This document shows positions 22,062 through 29,945 of a stretch of DNA of 34,451 nt, one piece after another. Position numbers and translations under genes: made by a program. Below the pieces are notes generated by a model. That model did not search any database. It saw only the letters and a program-made list of their open reading frames with translations, and was not told the DNA's origin. Numbering within the stretch: position 1 is the first letter of the stretch; each line of letters opens with the position of its first letter. The DNA is taken from contig CAAEDN010000021.1 in NCBI GenBank assembly GCA_900754615.1, positions 1 through 34,451 of the forward strand, read 5' to 3'. This stretch comes from an uncultured Holdemanella sp. (GTDB lineage Bacteria > Bacillota_I > Bacilli_A > Erysipelotrichales > Erysipelotrichaceae).

Positions 22062-22937
22062 ATGGTGATGGAAATGAAAATCATTGAAGGATATATACCT
22101 TTTAAAGGTTTTAAAACGTATTATCGTATTGTAGACGGTGGCAATAAGACACCATTGATATGTTTACATGGAGGACCTGGATCAACACATAATTATTTTG
22201 AAGTATTGGATTGCTTGGCAAAAACAGGTAGAAAAGTAATAATGTATGATCAACTTGGTTGTGGGAATTCTTATGTAGAAGGACACGATGAATTGTGGAA
22301 TCAAGAAACATGGATGGAAGAACTCGAAGCTTTGATGAAGCATTTGAATATTGATTCATGCCATTTATTGGGTCAATCCTGGGGTGGAATGTTGGCAATT
22401 GCGTATGCGATTGAAAATAAAAATGAGAAACTGAAGTCATTAATTCTTTCAAGCACACTTTCTTCAGCATCTCTGTGGGCAAGGGAGCAGCATCGTATGA
22501 TTGCATTGATGTCGGAAGAGGAGCAAGAAGCGATATTAAGTGCGGATTATAATTCGAAAGAATATCAAATGGCAAATGAACATTATATGCAGCTTCATTG
22601 TGCAGGGCCATTTGATGAGGATACACCTGAATGTGTTAAAAGGGAAAAGAAAGCAGGGTCTCGTGCTTATTTAATTGGCTGGGGACCTAATGAATATACT
22701 CCGCTTGGAACTTTGAAGGATTTCGAGTATACAAATCGATTGCATGAAATTGGGATTCCTACCCTTATAATTAGTGGAACGAATGATTTATGTACACCAC
22801 TTGTTGCCAAAACTATGTATGATGGAATCAAAAATGCAAAATGGCATTTAATGCCAGGGTGTCGCCATATGTGTTTTGTGGATGATCATGATACATATTG
22901 TCACAATTTAGAGGATTGGTTAGCGTCTGTTGATTAA
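22062..22937 (+). CDS. pip: Proline iminopeptidase-family alpha/beta hydrolase
   Basis: Serine peptidase of the prolyl aminopeptidase/tricorn factor F1 group, which removes N-terminal residues, often proline, from peptides in the cytoplasm. The 291-aa protein has the oxyanion HGGPGSTHNYF near residue 35, YDQLGCGNS, the nucleophile elbow GQSWGG near 105, Asp in SGTNDLCTP and His in PGCRHMCF near the end. Length and motifs fit the family. AAAGGAG lies 5 nt before ATG 22062; later ATGs at 22068 and 22074 are possible. It is the last gene of the three-gene unit, 13 nt after the lysozyme, and has its own terminator. Confidence 0.9.
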   Translation: MVMEMKIIEGYIPFKGFKTYYRIVDGGNKTPLICLHGGPGSTHNYFEVLDCLAKTGRKVIMYDQLGCGNSYVEGHDELWNQETWMEELEALMKHLNIDSCHLLGQSWGGMLAIAYAIENKNEKLKSLILSSTLSSASLWAREQHRMIALMSEEEQEAILSADYNSKEYQMANEHYMQLHCAGPFDEDTPECVKREKKAGSRAYLIGWGPNEYTPLGTLKDFEYTNRLHEIGIPTLIISGTNDLCTPLVAKTMYDGIKNAKWHLMPGCRHMCFVDDHDTYCHNLEDWLASVD

Positions 22938-22954
22938 AAACGGATGCTTTTTTT
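22923..22954 (+). terminator. Terminator after the peptidase gene
   Basis: GCGTCTGTT (22923-22931) pairs with AACGGATGC (22939-22947), including two G-U pairs, followed by seven T. The stop codon is in the loop region. Confidence 0.8.
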
Positions 22955-22970
22955 ACATGTTTTAAAAAAA

Positions 22971-23025
22971 TGGGTGTAATTTTACGGTTTAAAACATTAT
23001 TTGCGACCCACTGACATCAGTTGTC
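22971..23025 (+). other. Structured element resembling the S10 leader, upstream of its promoters
   Basis: TGGGTGTAA (22971-22979) can pair with TTGCGACCCA (23001-23010) with one bulge, and GCGACCCACTGACATCAGTTGTC-like sequence (23003-23025) closely matches 23186-23209 in the real leader. An AT-rich stretch follows. No gene is seen between 22955 and 23272. Confidence 0.4.
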
Positions 23026-23069
23026 TTAGTAATTTTTTTGAAATAGTTAAAAAATTAAAAATTAAAACG

Positions 23070-23078
23070 TGTTAAAAT
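23070..23078 (+). promoter_or_regulatory. Upstream extended -10 promoter candidate of the S10 operon
   Basis: TGTTAAAAT fits the extended -10 pattern, about 195 nt before rpsJ. No good -35 is visible. Confidence 0.4.
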
Positions 23079-23128
23079 ACGATAAATAAGGACTTTAAAA
23101 GAATTATTAAATTTTTTTAAATTAGGGG

Positions 23129-23157
23129 TTGAATGCATGAAATATATGTGTTAGAAT
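23129..23157 (+). promoter_or_regulatory. Main promoter candidate of the S10-spc operon
   Basis: TTGAAT (23129-23134), 17 bp, TAGAAT (23152-23157) with TGT just before the -10 (extended). Transcription should begin near 23163, giving a leader of about 110 nt. Confidence 0.7.
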
Positions 23158-23162
23158 ACAGG

Positions 23163-23260
23163 AGCTTGCGATGAAGTGCGAGGTTGCTGACCCACTGAGA
23201 ACCGTTGTCATGGGTGTGGCCAGGTAATTCGTATGGAGCATGTTTATCTAGAATAAACGA
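23163..23260 (+). promoter_or_regulatory. S10 operon mRNA leader (candidate autoregulatory structure)
   Basis: The leader contains a hairpin, ACCCA-C-TGA (23190-23198) with TCA-TGGGT (23208-23215) around a 9-nt loop, flanked by GAGGTTGCTG and TGGCCAGG. It is unusually GC-rich for this genome. In several bacteria a ribosomal protein (L4 in E. coli) binds the S10 leader to repress the operon. Which protein would bind here cannot be read from sequence. Confidence 0.5.
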
Positions 23261-23272
23261 AAGGAGTTAAAC

Positions 23273-23584
23273 ATGGCAAAAAATACTATGAGAATTCGCT
23301 TAAAGGCGTATGAGCACAGAATCTTAGATGATAGTGCAAAGAAAATTGTCGAAGCTGCGACAAAACACGGAGCTAAAAAGGTTGTAGGACCAGTTCCATT
23401 ACCTACTGAAAAACAGGTAGTAACAATTCTTCGTGCGGTTCACAAATACAAAGATTCACGTGAACAATTTGAAATTCGTACGCACAAGCGTTTGATTGAG
23501 ATTGTTGCACCAAATAAGGAAACGATCGATTCTTTACAAAGACTTGAACTTCCTAGCGGTGTCGACATCGAAATTAAACTTTAA
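23273..23584 (+). CDS. rpsJ: Ribosomal protein S10 (NusE)
   Basis: S10 (103 aa) sits in the head of the 30S subunit and, as NusE, takes part in transcription antitermination with NusB. Family landmarks are MRIRLKAYEHRILD near the start, VVGPVPLPT, the RTHKRLIEIV loop and the PSGVDIEIKL end. It is the first gene of the S10 operon. AAAGGAG lies 6 nt before ATG. The stop is followed closely by the L3 ribosome binding site. Confidence 0.98.
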   Translation: MAKNTMRIRLKAYEHRILDDSAKKIVEAATKHGAKKVVGPVPLPTEKQVVTILRAVHKYKDSREQFEIRTHKRLIEIVAPNKETIDSLQRLELPSGVDIEIKL

Positions 23585-23598
23585 TGGAGGTGTCAATG

Positions 23599-24291
23599 AT
23601 GAAAGGACTATTAGGAAGAAAATTAGGAATGACACAAGTCTTCACTGAAGATGGTGTATTAATTCCAGTAACTGTAGTTGAGGTAACACCAAACGTTGTT
23701 TTACAAAAGAAAACAGTTGAAACAGATGGTTACAACGCAGTTCAATTAGGATTTGAAGAAATCAAAGAAAAACGCACAACTAAAGCAAACATCGGACACT
23801 GTAAAAAAGCAAATACAAGTCCAAAGCGTTTCATTAAGGAAGTGCGCGATTGCGACATGGATGTAAATGTTGGCGATTTAGTTAATGTTGATATCTTTGC
23901 TGCAGGAGAAACAGTAGATGTAATCGGTACAAGTAAAGGTAAAGGTTACAATGGTACAATCGTTCGTAACAATGCTCACCAAGGTCCAAAGACTCACGGT
24001 GGATCTAAGAACATTCGCCACATCGGTTCATTAGCTACAAACGGTATTACTTCACGTCAAGGACGTATCATGAAGGGTACCATCATGGCTGGTCAAGAAG
24101 GTGGATATACTACTACAAATCAAAACTTGACAGTTATTAAAGTTGATACAGAAAACAACTATATGTTAATTAAAGGTAACGTTCCTGGACCTAGAAAAGG
24201 TTGTGTAATGGTACGTACTGCTAAAACTAGCAAGGGAGATAAAGAACCTGTTACTTTAGTTGACTATACTGCAAATAAGGAGGTTCAATAA
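23599..24291 (+). CDS. rplC: Ribosomal protein L3
   Basis: L3 (230 aa from this start) binds 23S rRNA near the peptidyl transferase centre and nucleates 50S assembly. It begins MKGLLGRKLGMTQVF, and has GTSKGKGYNG and the GPKTHGGSKNIRHIGS tip loop. The open frame extends to an ATG at 23584, but that codon contains the GGAGGTG ribosome binding site. ATG 23599 (8-nt spacing) or ATG 23596 (5-nt spacing) is the real start. Its stop overlaps the L4 start by one base. Confidence 0.97.
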   Translation: MKGLLGRKLGMTQVFTEDGVLIPVTVVEVTPNVVLQKKTVETDGYNAVQLGFEEIKEKRTTKANIGHCKKANTSPKRFIKEVRDCDMDVNVGDLVNVDIFAAGETVDVIGTSKGKGYNGTIVRNNAHQGPKTHGGSKNIRHIGSLATNGITSRQGRIMKGTIMAGQEGGYTTTNQNLTVIKVDTENNYMLIKGNVPGPRKGCVMVRTAKTSKGDKEPVTLVDYTANKEVQ

Positions 24292-24920
24292 TGGCTACTA
24301 TCGACGTAATTAACCAAACTGGTGCAGTTGTTGGTTCAATTGAATTGAACGACGCTGTTTTCGGAATTGAACCACACCAACAGGCTATGTATGATGCATT
24401 AGTAATGCAAATGGCTAGCCGTCGTCAAGGAACTGCTGACACTAAAGGTCGTAGCGAAGTTTCTGGCGGTGGACGCAAGCCTTACCGTCAAAAAGGTACA
24501 GGACGTGCTCGTCAAGGTTCTATCCGTGCTACTCAATTTAGAGGTGGTGGAACAGTATTTGGAGCTACTCCACGTAACTATGCATACCGCATTAATAAGA
24601 AAGTTCGCCGTTTAGCAGTTAAATCTGCATTAAGCGAAAAAGTTCAAGAAACAGCATTCAGCGTTTTGGATAAATTTGAAATTGCTGAACCAAAGACAAA
24701 AACATTTGTTTCAATTATTGAAGCTATCCAAGCGCCTAAGAAAACATTGTTTGTTGTTGCTGATAGCGAAGAAGCAACAAACGTTTACTTATCAGCACGT
24801 AACATTGCTGGAGCTACAGTAATGGCAGCTTCTGCAATCAATACTTATGATTTAGTAAATGCAAACAAAGTTGTTATGACAAGCGCTGCCGTAAAACAAG
24901 TTGAGGAGGCATTGGCATAA
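24291..24920 (+). CDS. rplD: Ribosomal protein L4
   Basis: L4 (209 aa) lines the nascent-peptide tunnel with its extended loop and in E. coli represses the S10 operon by binding its leader. The tunnel loop is evident as SEVSGGGRKPYRQKGTGRARQGS, then RGGGTVFGATPR and YRINKKVRRLA. GGAGG lies at the end of rplC. TAATG junctions on both sides couple it to L3 and L23. Confidence 0.97.
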   Translation: MATIDVINQTGAVVGSIELNDAVFGIEPHQQAMYDALVMQMASRRQGTADTKGRSEVSGGGRKPYRQKGTGRARQGSIRATQFRGGGTVFGATPRNYAYRINKKVRRLAVKSALSEKVQETAFSVLDKFEIAEPKTKTFVSIIEAIQAPKKTLFVVADSEEATNVYLSARNIAGATVMAASAINTYDLVNANKVVMTSAAVKQVEEALA

Positions 24921-25213
24921 TGAAAGATTACAGAGACGTAATTATCCGCCCAATCATCACTGAAGCAACTATGAAGATGATGGCTGAAGATAACAAAGTA
25001 ACTTTTGAAGTAGTTAAGGGTGTTAGCAAAATTGAAATTGCTAAAGCTGTTGAAGCTGCTTTCAATGTAGAAGTTGTAAAAGTAAATACAATGAACTGCA
25101 AACCAAAAACAAAACGTGTAGGTCGTTATGTTGGAAAAACAAGCGCTGTACACAAAGCTATTGTAAAAATCAAAGAAGGACAAACAATCGAATTGTTCGG
25201 TTCTGAAGAATAA
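24920..25213 (+). CDS. rplW: Ribosomal protein L23
   Basis: L23 (97 aa) surrounds the tunnel exit and is the docking site of trigger factor and SRP. It shows the IIRPIITEATMKMM start, the VEVVKVNTMNCKPKTKRVGRY middle and the KIKEGQTIELF end. Its ATG overlaps the L4 stop (TAATG), with GAGGAGG as ribosome binding site. A 58-nt gap with a small hairpin separates it from rplB. Confidence 0.97.
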   Translation: MKDYRDVIIRPIITEATMKMMAEDNKVTFEVVKGVSKIEIAKAVEAAFNVEVVKVNTMNCKPKTKRVGRYVGKTSAVHKAIVKIKEGQTIELFGSEE

Positions 25214-25238
25214 TCAGGGAGAAGACGCTATTTCCTGA
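25214..25238 (+). other. Hairpin in the rplW-rplB gap
   Basis: TCAGGGAG can pair with TTTCCTGA (two G-U pairs) around a 9-nt loop, directly after the rplW stop. There is no T-run, so it is not a standard terminator. It could be an RNA-processing or translational element. Confidence 0.35.
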
Positions 25239-25271
25239 ATAAATATTGCGATAAGGAGGAAAATTAAGTTT

Positions 25272-26105
25272 ATGCCAATTAAGAAGTATAAACCAATGAC
25301 ACCTGGACGTCGTGGAATGACAACTTTGGCTAAAGATGAAATTACAACATCTAAACCAGAAAAAAGTTTATTAGCTCCATTGAAATCTAAAGGTGGAAGA
25401 AACAACACAGGACGTATTACTACACGTCATCAAGGTTCTGGACACAAAAGAACATACCGTATTATCGATTTCAAACGTAACAAAGACAACGTGCCTGCAC
25501 GTGTTGCTACAATTGAATACGATCCAAACCGTTCAGCAAACATTGCATTGTTAAACTATGCTGATGGTGAAAAACGTTATATCATCGCTCCAAAAGATTT
25601 GAAGGTTGGTATGACAGTTGTATCAGGAGCAGAAACAGATATCAAAATTGGTAACTGCTGCGAAATGAGAAATATGCCTGAAGGTACATTCATTCACAAT
25701 GTTGAATTGAAACCAGGTAAAGGTGGACAGATGGCACGTAGTGCTGGATGTTCAGCTCAGATTTTAGGTATTGAAGATAAATATGTAACTTTACGTTTAG
25801 CTTCTGGTGAAGTTCGTAAAGTATTGGCTAACTGCCGTGCTACTGTAGGTACAGTTGGTAATGAAGATTATAGCTTAGTTAACTATGGTAAAGCAGGTCG
25901 TAACCGTTGGAGAGGCATTCGCCCAACTGTTCGTGGTTCTGTAATGAACCCTAATGATCACCCTCATGGTGGTGGTGAAGGACGTACACCTATCGGACGT
26001 AAATCACCAATGACTCCTTGGGGTAAAAAAGCATTGGGTGTTAAAACTCGTCGTAATAAAAAGGCTAGTACAAAATTAATTGTACGTCGTCGTAATGGTA
26101 AGTAG
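25272..26105 (+). CDS. rplB: Ribosomal protein L2
   Basis: L2 (277 aa) is one of the oldest ribosomal proteins, needed for subunit association and peptidyl transferase activity. Landmarks are KKYKPMTPGRRGMT, KSKGGRNNTGRITTRHQGSGHK, ARSAGCSAQ and the conserved MNPNDHPHGGGEGR segment with the functionally important His. AAGGAGG lies 12 nt upstream of ATG, a somewhat long spacing. Confidence 0.98.
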   Translation: MPIKKYKPMTPGRRGMTTLAKDEITTSKPEKSLLAPLKSKGGRNNTGRITTRHQGSGHKRTYRIIDFKRNKDNVPARVATIEYDPNRSANIALLNYADGEKRYIIAPKDLKVGMTVVSGAETDIKIGNCCEMRNMPEGTFIHNVELKPGKGGQMARSAGCSAQILGIEDKYVTLRLASGEVRKVLANCRATVGTVGNEDYSLVNYGKAGRNRWRGIRPTVRGSVMNPNDHPHGGGEGRTPIGRKSPMTPWGKKALGVKTRRNKKASTKLIVRRRNGK

Positions 26106-26123
26106 GCAAGGAGGTAAGATACA

Positions 26124-26399
26124 ATGAGTCGTAGTTTGAAAAAAGGACCTTTCTGTGATGACCATTTGATGAAAAAGGTTGTTGCATTAAACGAAGCCGG
26201 AAAAAAAGAAGTTATTAAAACTTGGAGCCGTCGTTCTACAATCTTCCCTCAATTTGTTGAACACACATTTGCCGTTTATAACGGTAAGGAACATGTTCCT
26301 GTTTATGTAACAGAAGACATGGTTGGACACAAATTAGGTGAATTCGTTCCAACACGTAAATACACTGGTCATGGATCAGATGATAAGAAATCTAGATAG
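26124..26399 (+). CDS. rpsS: Ribosomal protein S19
   Basis: S19 (91 aa) forms a complex with S13 in the 30S head next to the A and P sites. MSRSLKKGPFCDDHLMKKV and WSRRSTIFPQFV are typical, as is the GHKLGEFVPTRKYTGH C-terminal part. AAGGAGG precedes the start. Confidence 0.98.
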   Translation: MSRSLKKGPFCDDHLMKKVVALNEAGKKEVIKTWSRRSTIFPQFVEHTFAVYNGKEHVPVYVTEDMVGHKLGEFVPTRKYTGHGSDDKKSR

Positions 26400-26413
26400 T
26401 AGGAGGAGAAGAA

Positions 26414-26749
26414 ATGGAAGTAAAAGCTACCGCAAAAACTCTACGTATTCAACCTCGTAAAGCAAGACTAGTCTTAGACTTGATCCGTGGAAAAGACGTA
26501 GAAGAAGCAGCTGCTATTTTGAAATTCTTACCTAACAAAGGTGGATACCTTGTTGGTAAAGTATTACACTCAGCTGTTGCTAACGCAGTTAACAATAACG
26601 ATTTAGATGAAAGCAAGTTATATGTGAAGGCTTGCTGGGCTGACGAAGGAATTACTTTGAAACGCTTCATGCCTCGTGCAAAAGGTAGTGCGAGTGCTAT
26701 TCACAAACGTACAAGCCACATTACAGTTGTAGTGGCTGAAAAAGAGTAG
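26414..26749 (+). CDS. rplV: Ribosomal protein L22
   Basis: L22 (111 aa) reaches from the 50S surface into the peptide tunnel. Its hairpin loop is the site of some macrolide-resistance changes; here it reads KRFMPRAKGSASAIHKRTSHI with no visible insertion or deletion. IQPRKARLVLDLIRGK is the conserved N-terminal part. AGGAGGAG precedes the ATG. Confidence 0.98.
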   Translation: MEVKATAKTLRIQPRKARLVLDLIRGKDVEEAAAILKFLPNKGGYLVGKVLHSAVANAVNNNDLDESKLYVKACWADEGITLKRFMPRAKGSASAIHKRTSHITVVVAEKE

Positions 26750-26759
26750 GAGGTAAGCT

Positions 26760-27572
26760 ATGGGACAGAAAGTAAGTCCAATTGGAATGCGTGTCGGAGT
26801 CATTCGTGACTGGCAATCAAGATGGTATGCTGACGATAAAGAATTCGGAACATTATTAATGGAAGATGTTAAGATTCGTGAATTGGTTGAAGCATATTAT
26901 GCTAAATTATCAAACGAAGCCGTCGACAAACGTAAGGCAGACCCTCAAATCTCTCGTATCGAAATCGAACGTACTAAGGGTCGTATGACAGTCATCATCC
27001 GTACTGCTCACCCTGGTGTAGTAATCGGTCAAGATGGAAAATCAATCGAAGGATTGAAAAAGAAAGTAGCTAAAATCGCTTCTGCAAAGAACGTTCAAAT
27101 TAACGTAGTAGAAGTTGCTAATCCTAACTTAGATGCTCGTTTAGTAGCTCGTTGGATTGCAAATGAATTGGAAGGACGTAAATCTTTCCGTGCAACTCAG
27201 AAAAAAGCTATTCAAAACACTATGCGTGCTGGTGCAAAAGGTATCAAAACTGCTGTATCTGGACGTCTTGGTGGAGCTGATATGGCACGTACTGAAGGAT
27301 ATTCAGAAGGAGTTGTTCCTTTACATACATTACGTAGTGATATTGACTATGCTTGGGAAGAAGCTGCAACTCAATATGGTCGTTTAGGTGTAAAAGTTTG
27401 GATCTGCCGTGGTGAAGTATTACCTGGTGAAATGGTTAAAGAACCTGAAGCTCCAAAACAACGCCCAATGCGTAAAGGAAAAGGACGTCGTCGTCCAGAT
27501 GCTCGTTCAAACCGTGCCCCTAAAGATGCTGCTAAAACTGCAGCACCTGCAGAAAAAGGAGGTAACGAATAA
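26760..27572 (+). CDS. rpsC: Ribosomal protein S3 with long basic C-terminal tail
   Basis: S3 lies at the mRNA entry site and contributes to helicase activity. The core shows MGQKVSPIGMRVGVIRDWQS, a KH domain with VVIGQDGKSIEGLKKKV, and the C-terminal GADMARTEGYSEGVVPLHTLRSDIDY. At 270 aa it is about 50 residues longer than the usual 210-220. The extra tail is Lys/Arg/Pro/Ala-rich (MRKGKGRRRPDARSNRAPKD onwards) and probably disordered and RNA-binding. Confidence 0.97.
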   Translation: MGQKVSPIGMRVGVIRDWQSRWYADDKEFGTLLMEDVKIRELVEAYYAKLSNEAVDKRKADPQISRIEIERTKGRMTVIIRTAHPGVVIGQDGKSIEGLKKKVAKIASAKNVQINVVEVANPNLDARLVARWIANELEGRKSFRATQKKAIQNTMRAGAKGIKTAVSGRLGGADMARTEGYSEGVVPLHTLRSDIDYAWEEAATQYGRLGVKVWICRGEVLPGEMVKEPEAPKQRPMRKGKGRRRPDARSNRAPKDAAKTAAPAEKGGNE

Positions 27573-27988
27573 TGTTAATGCCTAAACGTACAAAGTATCG
27601 TCGTCCTCACCGTTTGAGCTACGAAGGTCGTTCAAAAGCAGGTCGTACAATTGACTTTGGTGAATATGGATTGGTTGCTGAATCAGGAAACTATGTAAGT
27701 AACCGTCAAATTGAAGCAGCCCGTATTGCTATGACACGTTATATGAAACGTGGAGGAAATGTTTGGATTCGTATTTTCCCTCACATGGCACGTACTAAAA
27801 AACCTCTAGAGGTTCGTATGGGTTCTGGTAAAGGTGCTCCTGAAGGATGGGTAGCAGTAGTTCAACCAGGACGTGTAATGTTCGAAGTTGGTGGAGTAAG
27901 TGAAGAAGTAGCTCGTGAAGCTTTACGTCTTGCTGCTCATAAATTACCAGTTAAGACTCGTTTTGCTAGAAAAGGAGAAGTGAAGTAA
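27572..27988 (+). CDS. rplP: Ribosomal protein L16
   Basis: L16 (138 aa) is a late-assembling 50S protein contacting the A-site tRNA. MLMPKRTKYRR is the normal family N-terminus and confirms the ATG at 27572 (overlapping the rpsC stop). MTRYMKRGGNVWIRIFPH and GKGAPEGWVAVVQPGR are typical. GGAGG lies 9 nt upstream. Confidence 0.98.
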   Translation: MLMPKRTKYRRPHRLSYEGRSKAGRTIDFGEYGLVAESGNYVSNRQIEAARIAMTRYMKRGGNVWIRIFPHMARTKKPLEVRMGSGKGAPEGWVAVVQPGRVMFEVGGVSEEVAREALRLAAHKLPVKTRFARKGEVK

Positions 27989-28188
27989 TGTTAGCTAAAG
28001 AAATCCGCGAAAAAACAAATGAAGAGCTTCTTCAGGAAATCGATACGCTTAAAGATGAACTTTTTAACCTTCGTTTCCAGCAAGCCACAGGACAGTTAGA
28101 AAATACAGCTCGTTTAAAAACTGTAAAGAAAACAATTGCTCGTATTAAAACTGTATTGACAGAGCGTGAAAACGCTGGCCAAGAGTAG
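27988..28188 (+). CDS. rpmC: Ribosomal protein L29
   Basis: L29 (66 aa) sits beside L23 at the tunnel exit. It is a small helical protein with REKTNEELLQEIDTLKDELFNLRFQ and ATGQLENTARLKTVKKTIARI, the family signature. Start overlaps the rplP stop (TAATG). Confidence 0.97.
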   Translation: MLAKEIREKTNEELLQEIDTLKDELFNLRFQQATGQLENTARLKTVKKTIARIKTVLTERENAGQE

Positions 28189-28201
28189 GGAGGACGTATC
28201 T

Positions 28202-28459
28202 ATGGAAAGAAACGCTCGTAAAGTATACCGTGGTACAGTTGTGTCTGATAAAATGGACAAAACTATCACAGTTATGGTAGAAACTAAAAAAACACACCCA
28301 TTATATGGTAAACGTGTTAAATATTCTAAGAAATTTAAAGCTCACGATGAAAACAACGAAGCACGTATCGGAGATAAAGTAGTAATTATGGAAACTCGTC
28401 CATTATCTGCTACAAAACGTTTCCGTTTAGTTGAAATCGTTGAAAAGGCTCGTGGTTAA
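28202..28459 (+). CDS. rpsQ: Ribosomal protein S17
   Basis: S17 (85 aa) is an OB-fold protein binding the 5' domain of 16S rRNA. It starts MERNARKVYRGTVVSDKMDKT and contains KTHPLYGKRVKYSKKFKAHDE. The open frame extends 12 codons upstream to a GTG inside rpmC, but GGGAGG just before ATG 28202 and the family N-terminus fix the start here. Confidence 0.97.
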   Translation: MERNARKVYRGTVVSDKMDKTITVMVETKKTHPLYGKRVKYSKKFKAHDENNEARIGDKVVIMETRPLSATKRFRLVEIVEKARG

Positions 28460-28477
28460 TACTAGGAGGAGAAAGCA

Positions 28478-28846
28478 ATGATTCAAAACGAAAGTCGTAT
28501 GCGCGTTGCTGACAACACTGGAGCTAAAGAAGTTTTAGTTATCCGTTGTTTAGGTGGTAGCGTTAGAAAATTTGCAAACATCGGTGATGTCGTTGTATGT
28601 GCTGTTAAACAGGCTACTCCTGGTGGATCCGTAAAAAAAGGTGATGTGGTAAAAGCCGTAATCGTACGTACACGCCGTGGTGTTCGTCGTGAAAACGGAA
28701 CTTACATCAAATTTGATGATAACGCTTGTGTAATCATTAAAGACGATAAGACGCCAAAGGGAACTCGTATCTTCGGTCCAGTTGCTCGTGAATTACGTGA
28801 CAAAGATTTCATGAAGATCGTATCTCTTGCGCCAGAAGTATTATAG
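28478..28846 (+). CDS. rplN: Ribosomal protein L14
   Basis: L14 (122 aa) forms an intersubunit bridge with 16S rRNA. It shows the conserved IQNESRMRVADNTGAKE start, VVKAVIVRTRRGVRRENGTYI and GTRIFGPVARELRDKDFMKI. AGGAGGAG precedes the ATG, 18 nt after rpsQ. Confidence 0.98.
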   Translation: MIQNESRMRVADNTGAKEVLVIRCLGGSVRKFANIGDVVVCAVKQATPGGSVKKGDVVKAVIVRTRRGVRRENGTYIKFDDNACVIIKDDKTPKGTRIFGPVARELRDKDFMKIVSLAPEVL

Positions 28847-28859
28847 GAGGTGTGTCTAA

Positions 28860-29180
28860 GTGAGAATTAAAAAAGGTGATAAAGTAAAAGTTATTACAGG
28901 TGCTTACAAGGGCACAATCGGTGAAGTAAAAGCTGTATTCCCTAAGGAAGACAGAGTTATTGTTGAAGGTGTTAACATGGTTAAAAAACACTTGAAACCA
29001 ACTCAAGCAAATCCAGAAGGCGGAATTGTTGAAAAAGAAGCTAAAATTCACGTTTCAAATGTAATGCTTTATGATGAAAAAGCAAAAGTTGCTAGCCGTA
29101 TTTCAACAAAAGTTGAAGTAGTAGATGGTAAAAATGTTAAAACACGCGTCTTTAAAAAGAGCGGTAACGAAGTGAAGTAG
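28860..29180 (+). CDS. rplX: Ribosomal protein L24
   Basis: L24 (106 aa) is an assembly-initiating 50S protein with a KOW motif (KKGDKVKVITGAYKGTIGEVKAVF). NMVKKHLKPTQANPEGGIVEKEA is typical. The start codon is GTG, with GGAGG 9 nt upstream; no ATG is available at the family N-terminus. Confidence 0.97.
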   Translation: MRIKKGDKVKVITGAYKGTIGEVKAVFPKEDRVIVEGVNMVKKHLKPTQANPEGGIVEKEAKIHVSNVMLYDEKAKVASRISTKVEVVDGKNVKTRVFKKSGNEVK

Positions 29181-29191
29181 GAGGGTAGAAG

Positions 29192-29731
29192 ATGAATCGT
29201 TTACAAGAAAAATATAAAAACGTAGTTGTCCCTCAAATGATGAAAGATTTCGAATACAAATCTGTCATGGAAGTACCTCACGTTGAAAAAGTAGTTATTA
29301 ATATTGGTGTAGGTGATGCAATCACTAACGCTAAATTATTAGATGAAGCTGTTGAAGAATTGGCAGCAATCACTGGTCAAGCTCCAGTTGTAACAAAAGC
29401 TAAAAAATCAATTGCGAACTTCAAATTACGTGAAGGTATGCCAATTGGATGTAAAGTTACTTTACGTAAAGAAAAAATGTATGAATTCTTAGATAAATTA
29501 TTCAACATTTCATTGCCTCGTGTACGTGACTTCCGTGGAGTTAGCGATACTAGCTTCGATGGTCGTGGAAACTATACATTAGGTATTAAAGAACAAATCA
29601 TTTTCCCTGAAATTGATTTCGATAAAGTAGACCGTACTCGTGGTATGGACATCGTAATCGTTACATCAGCGAAAACAAACGAAGAAGCAAAGGCATTATT
29701 AACTCAAATGGGTATGCCTTTCAAAAAGTAG
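29192..29731 (+). CDS. rplE: Ribosomal protein L5
   Basis: L5 (179 aa) binds 5S rRNA in the central protuberance and touches the P-site tRNA. It shows VPHVEKVVINIGVGDA, KAKKSIANFKLREGMPIGCKVTLR and the LPRVRDFRGVSDTSFDGRGNY block. Standard length; GGAGGG precedes the ATG. Confidence 0.98.
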   Translation: MNRLQEKYKNVVVPQMMKDFEYKSVMEVPHVEKVVINIGVGDAITNAKLLDEAVEELAAITGQAPVVTKAKKSIANFKLREGMPIGCKVTLRKEKMYEFLDKLFNISLPRVRDFRGVSDTSFDGRGNYTLGIKEQIIFPEIDFDKVDRTRGMDIVIVTSAKTNEEAKALLTQMGMPFKK

Positions 29732-29744
29732 GAGGAGCTTTTAA

Positions 29745-29930
29745 ATGGCAAAGAAATCAATGATTAACAAACAACAGCGTCCTCAAAAATTTAAAGTTCG
29801 TGAGTACACTCGTTGTGAACGTTGTGGTCGTCCACACTCTGTATTAAGAAAATACAAATTATGTCGTATTTGCTTCCGTGAATTGGCTTACAAAGGTCAA
29901 ATTCCTGGAGTTAAAAAGGCTAGTTGGTAA
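29745..29930 (+). CDS. rpsN: Ribosomal protein S14, zinc-binding type
   Basis: S14 (61 aa) belongs to the 30S head. The four zinc ligands are intact: Cys24, Cys27, Cys40 and Cys43 (CERC and CRIC), so this is the short zinc-dependent form. The start is preceded by AGGAGG. A zinc-independent paralogue elsewhere cannot be excluded. Confidence 0.98.
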   Translation: MAKKSMINKQQRPQKFKVREYTRCERCGRPHSVLRKYKLCRICFRELAYKGQIPGVKKASW

Positions 29931-29945
29931 GGAGGTATATTGCAT

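Noticed and set aside
22111..22626. 171-codon open frame antisense to the peptidase gene
   Set aside because: It is a long shadow of a gene with clear catalytic motifs on the plus strand.
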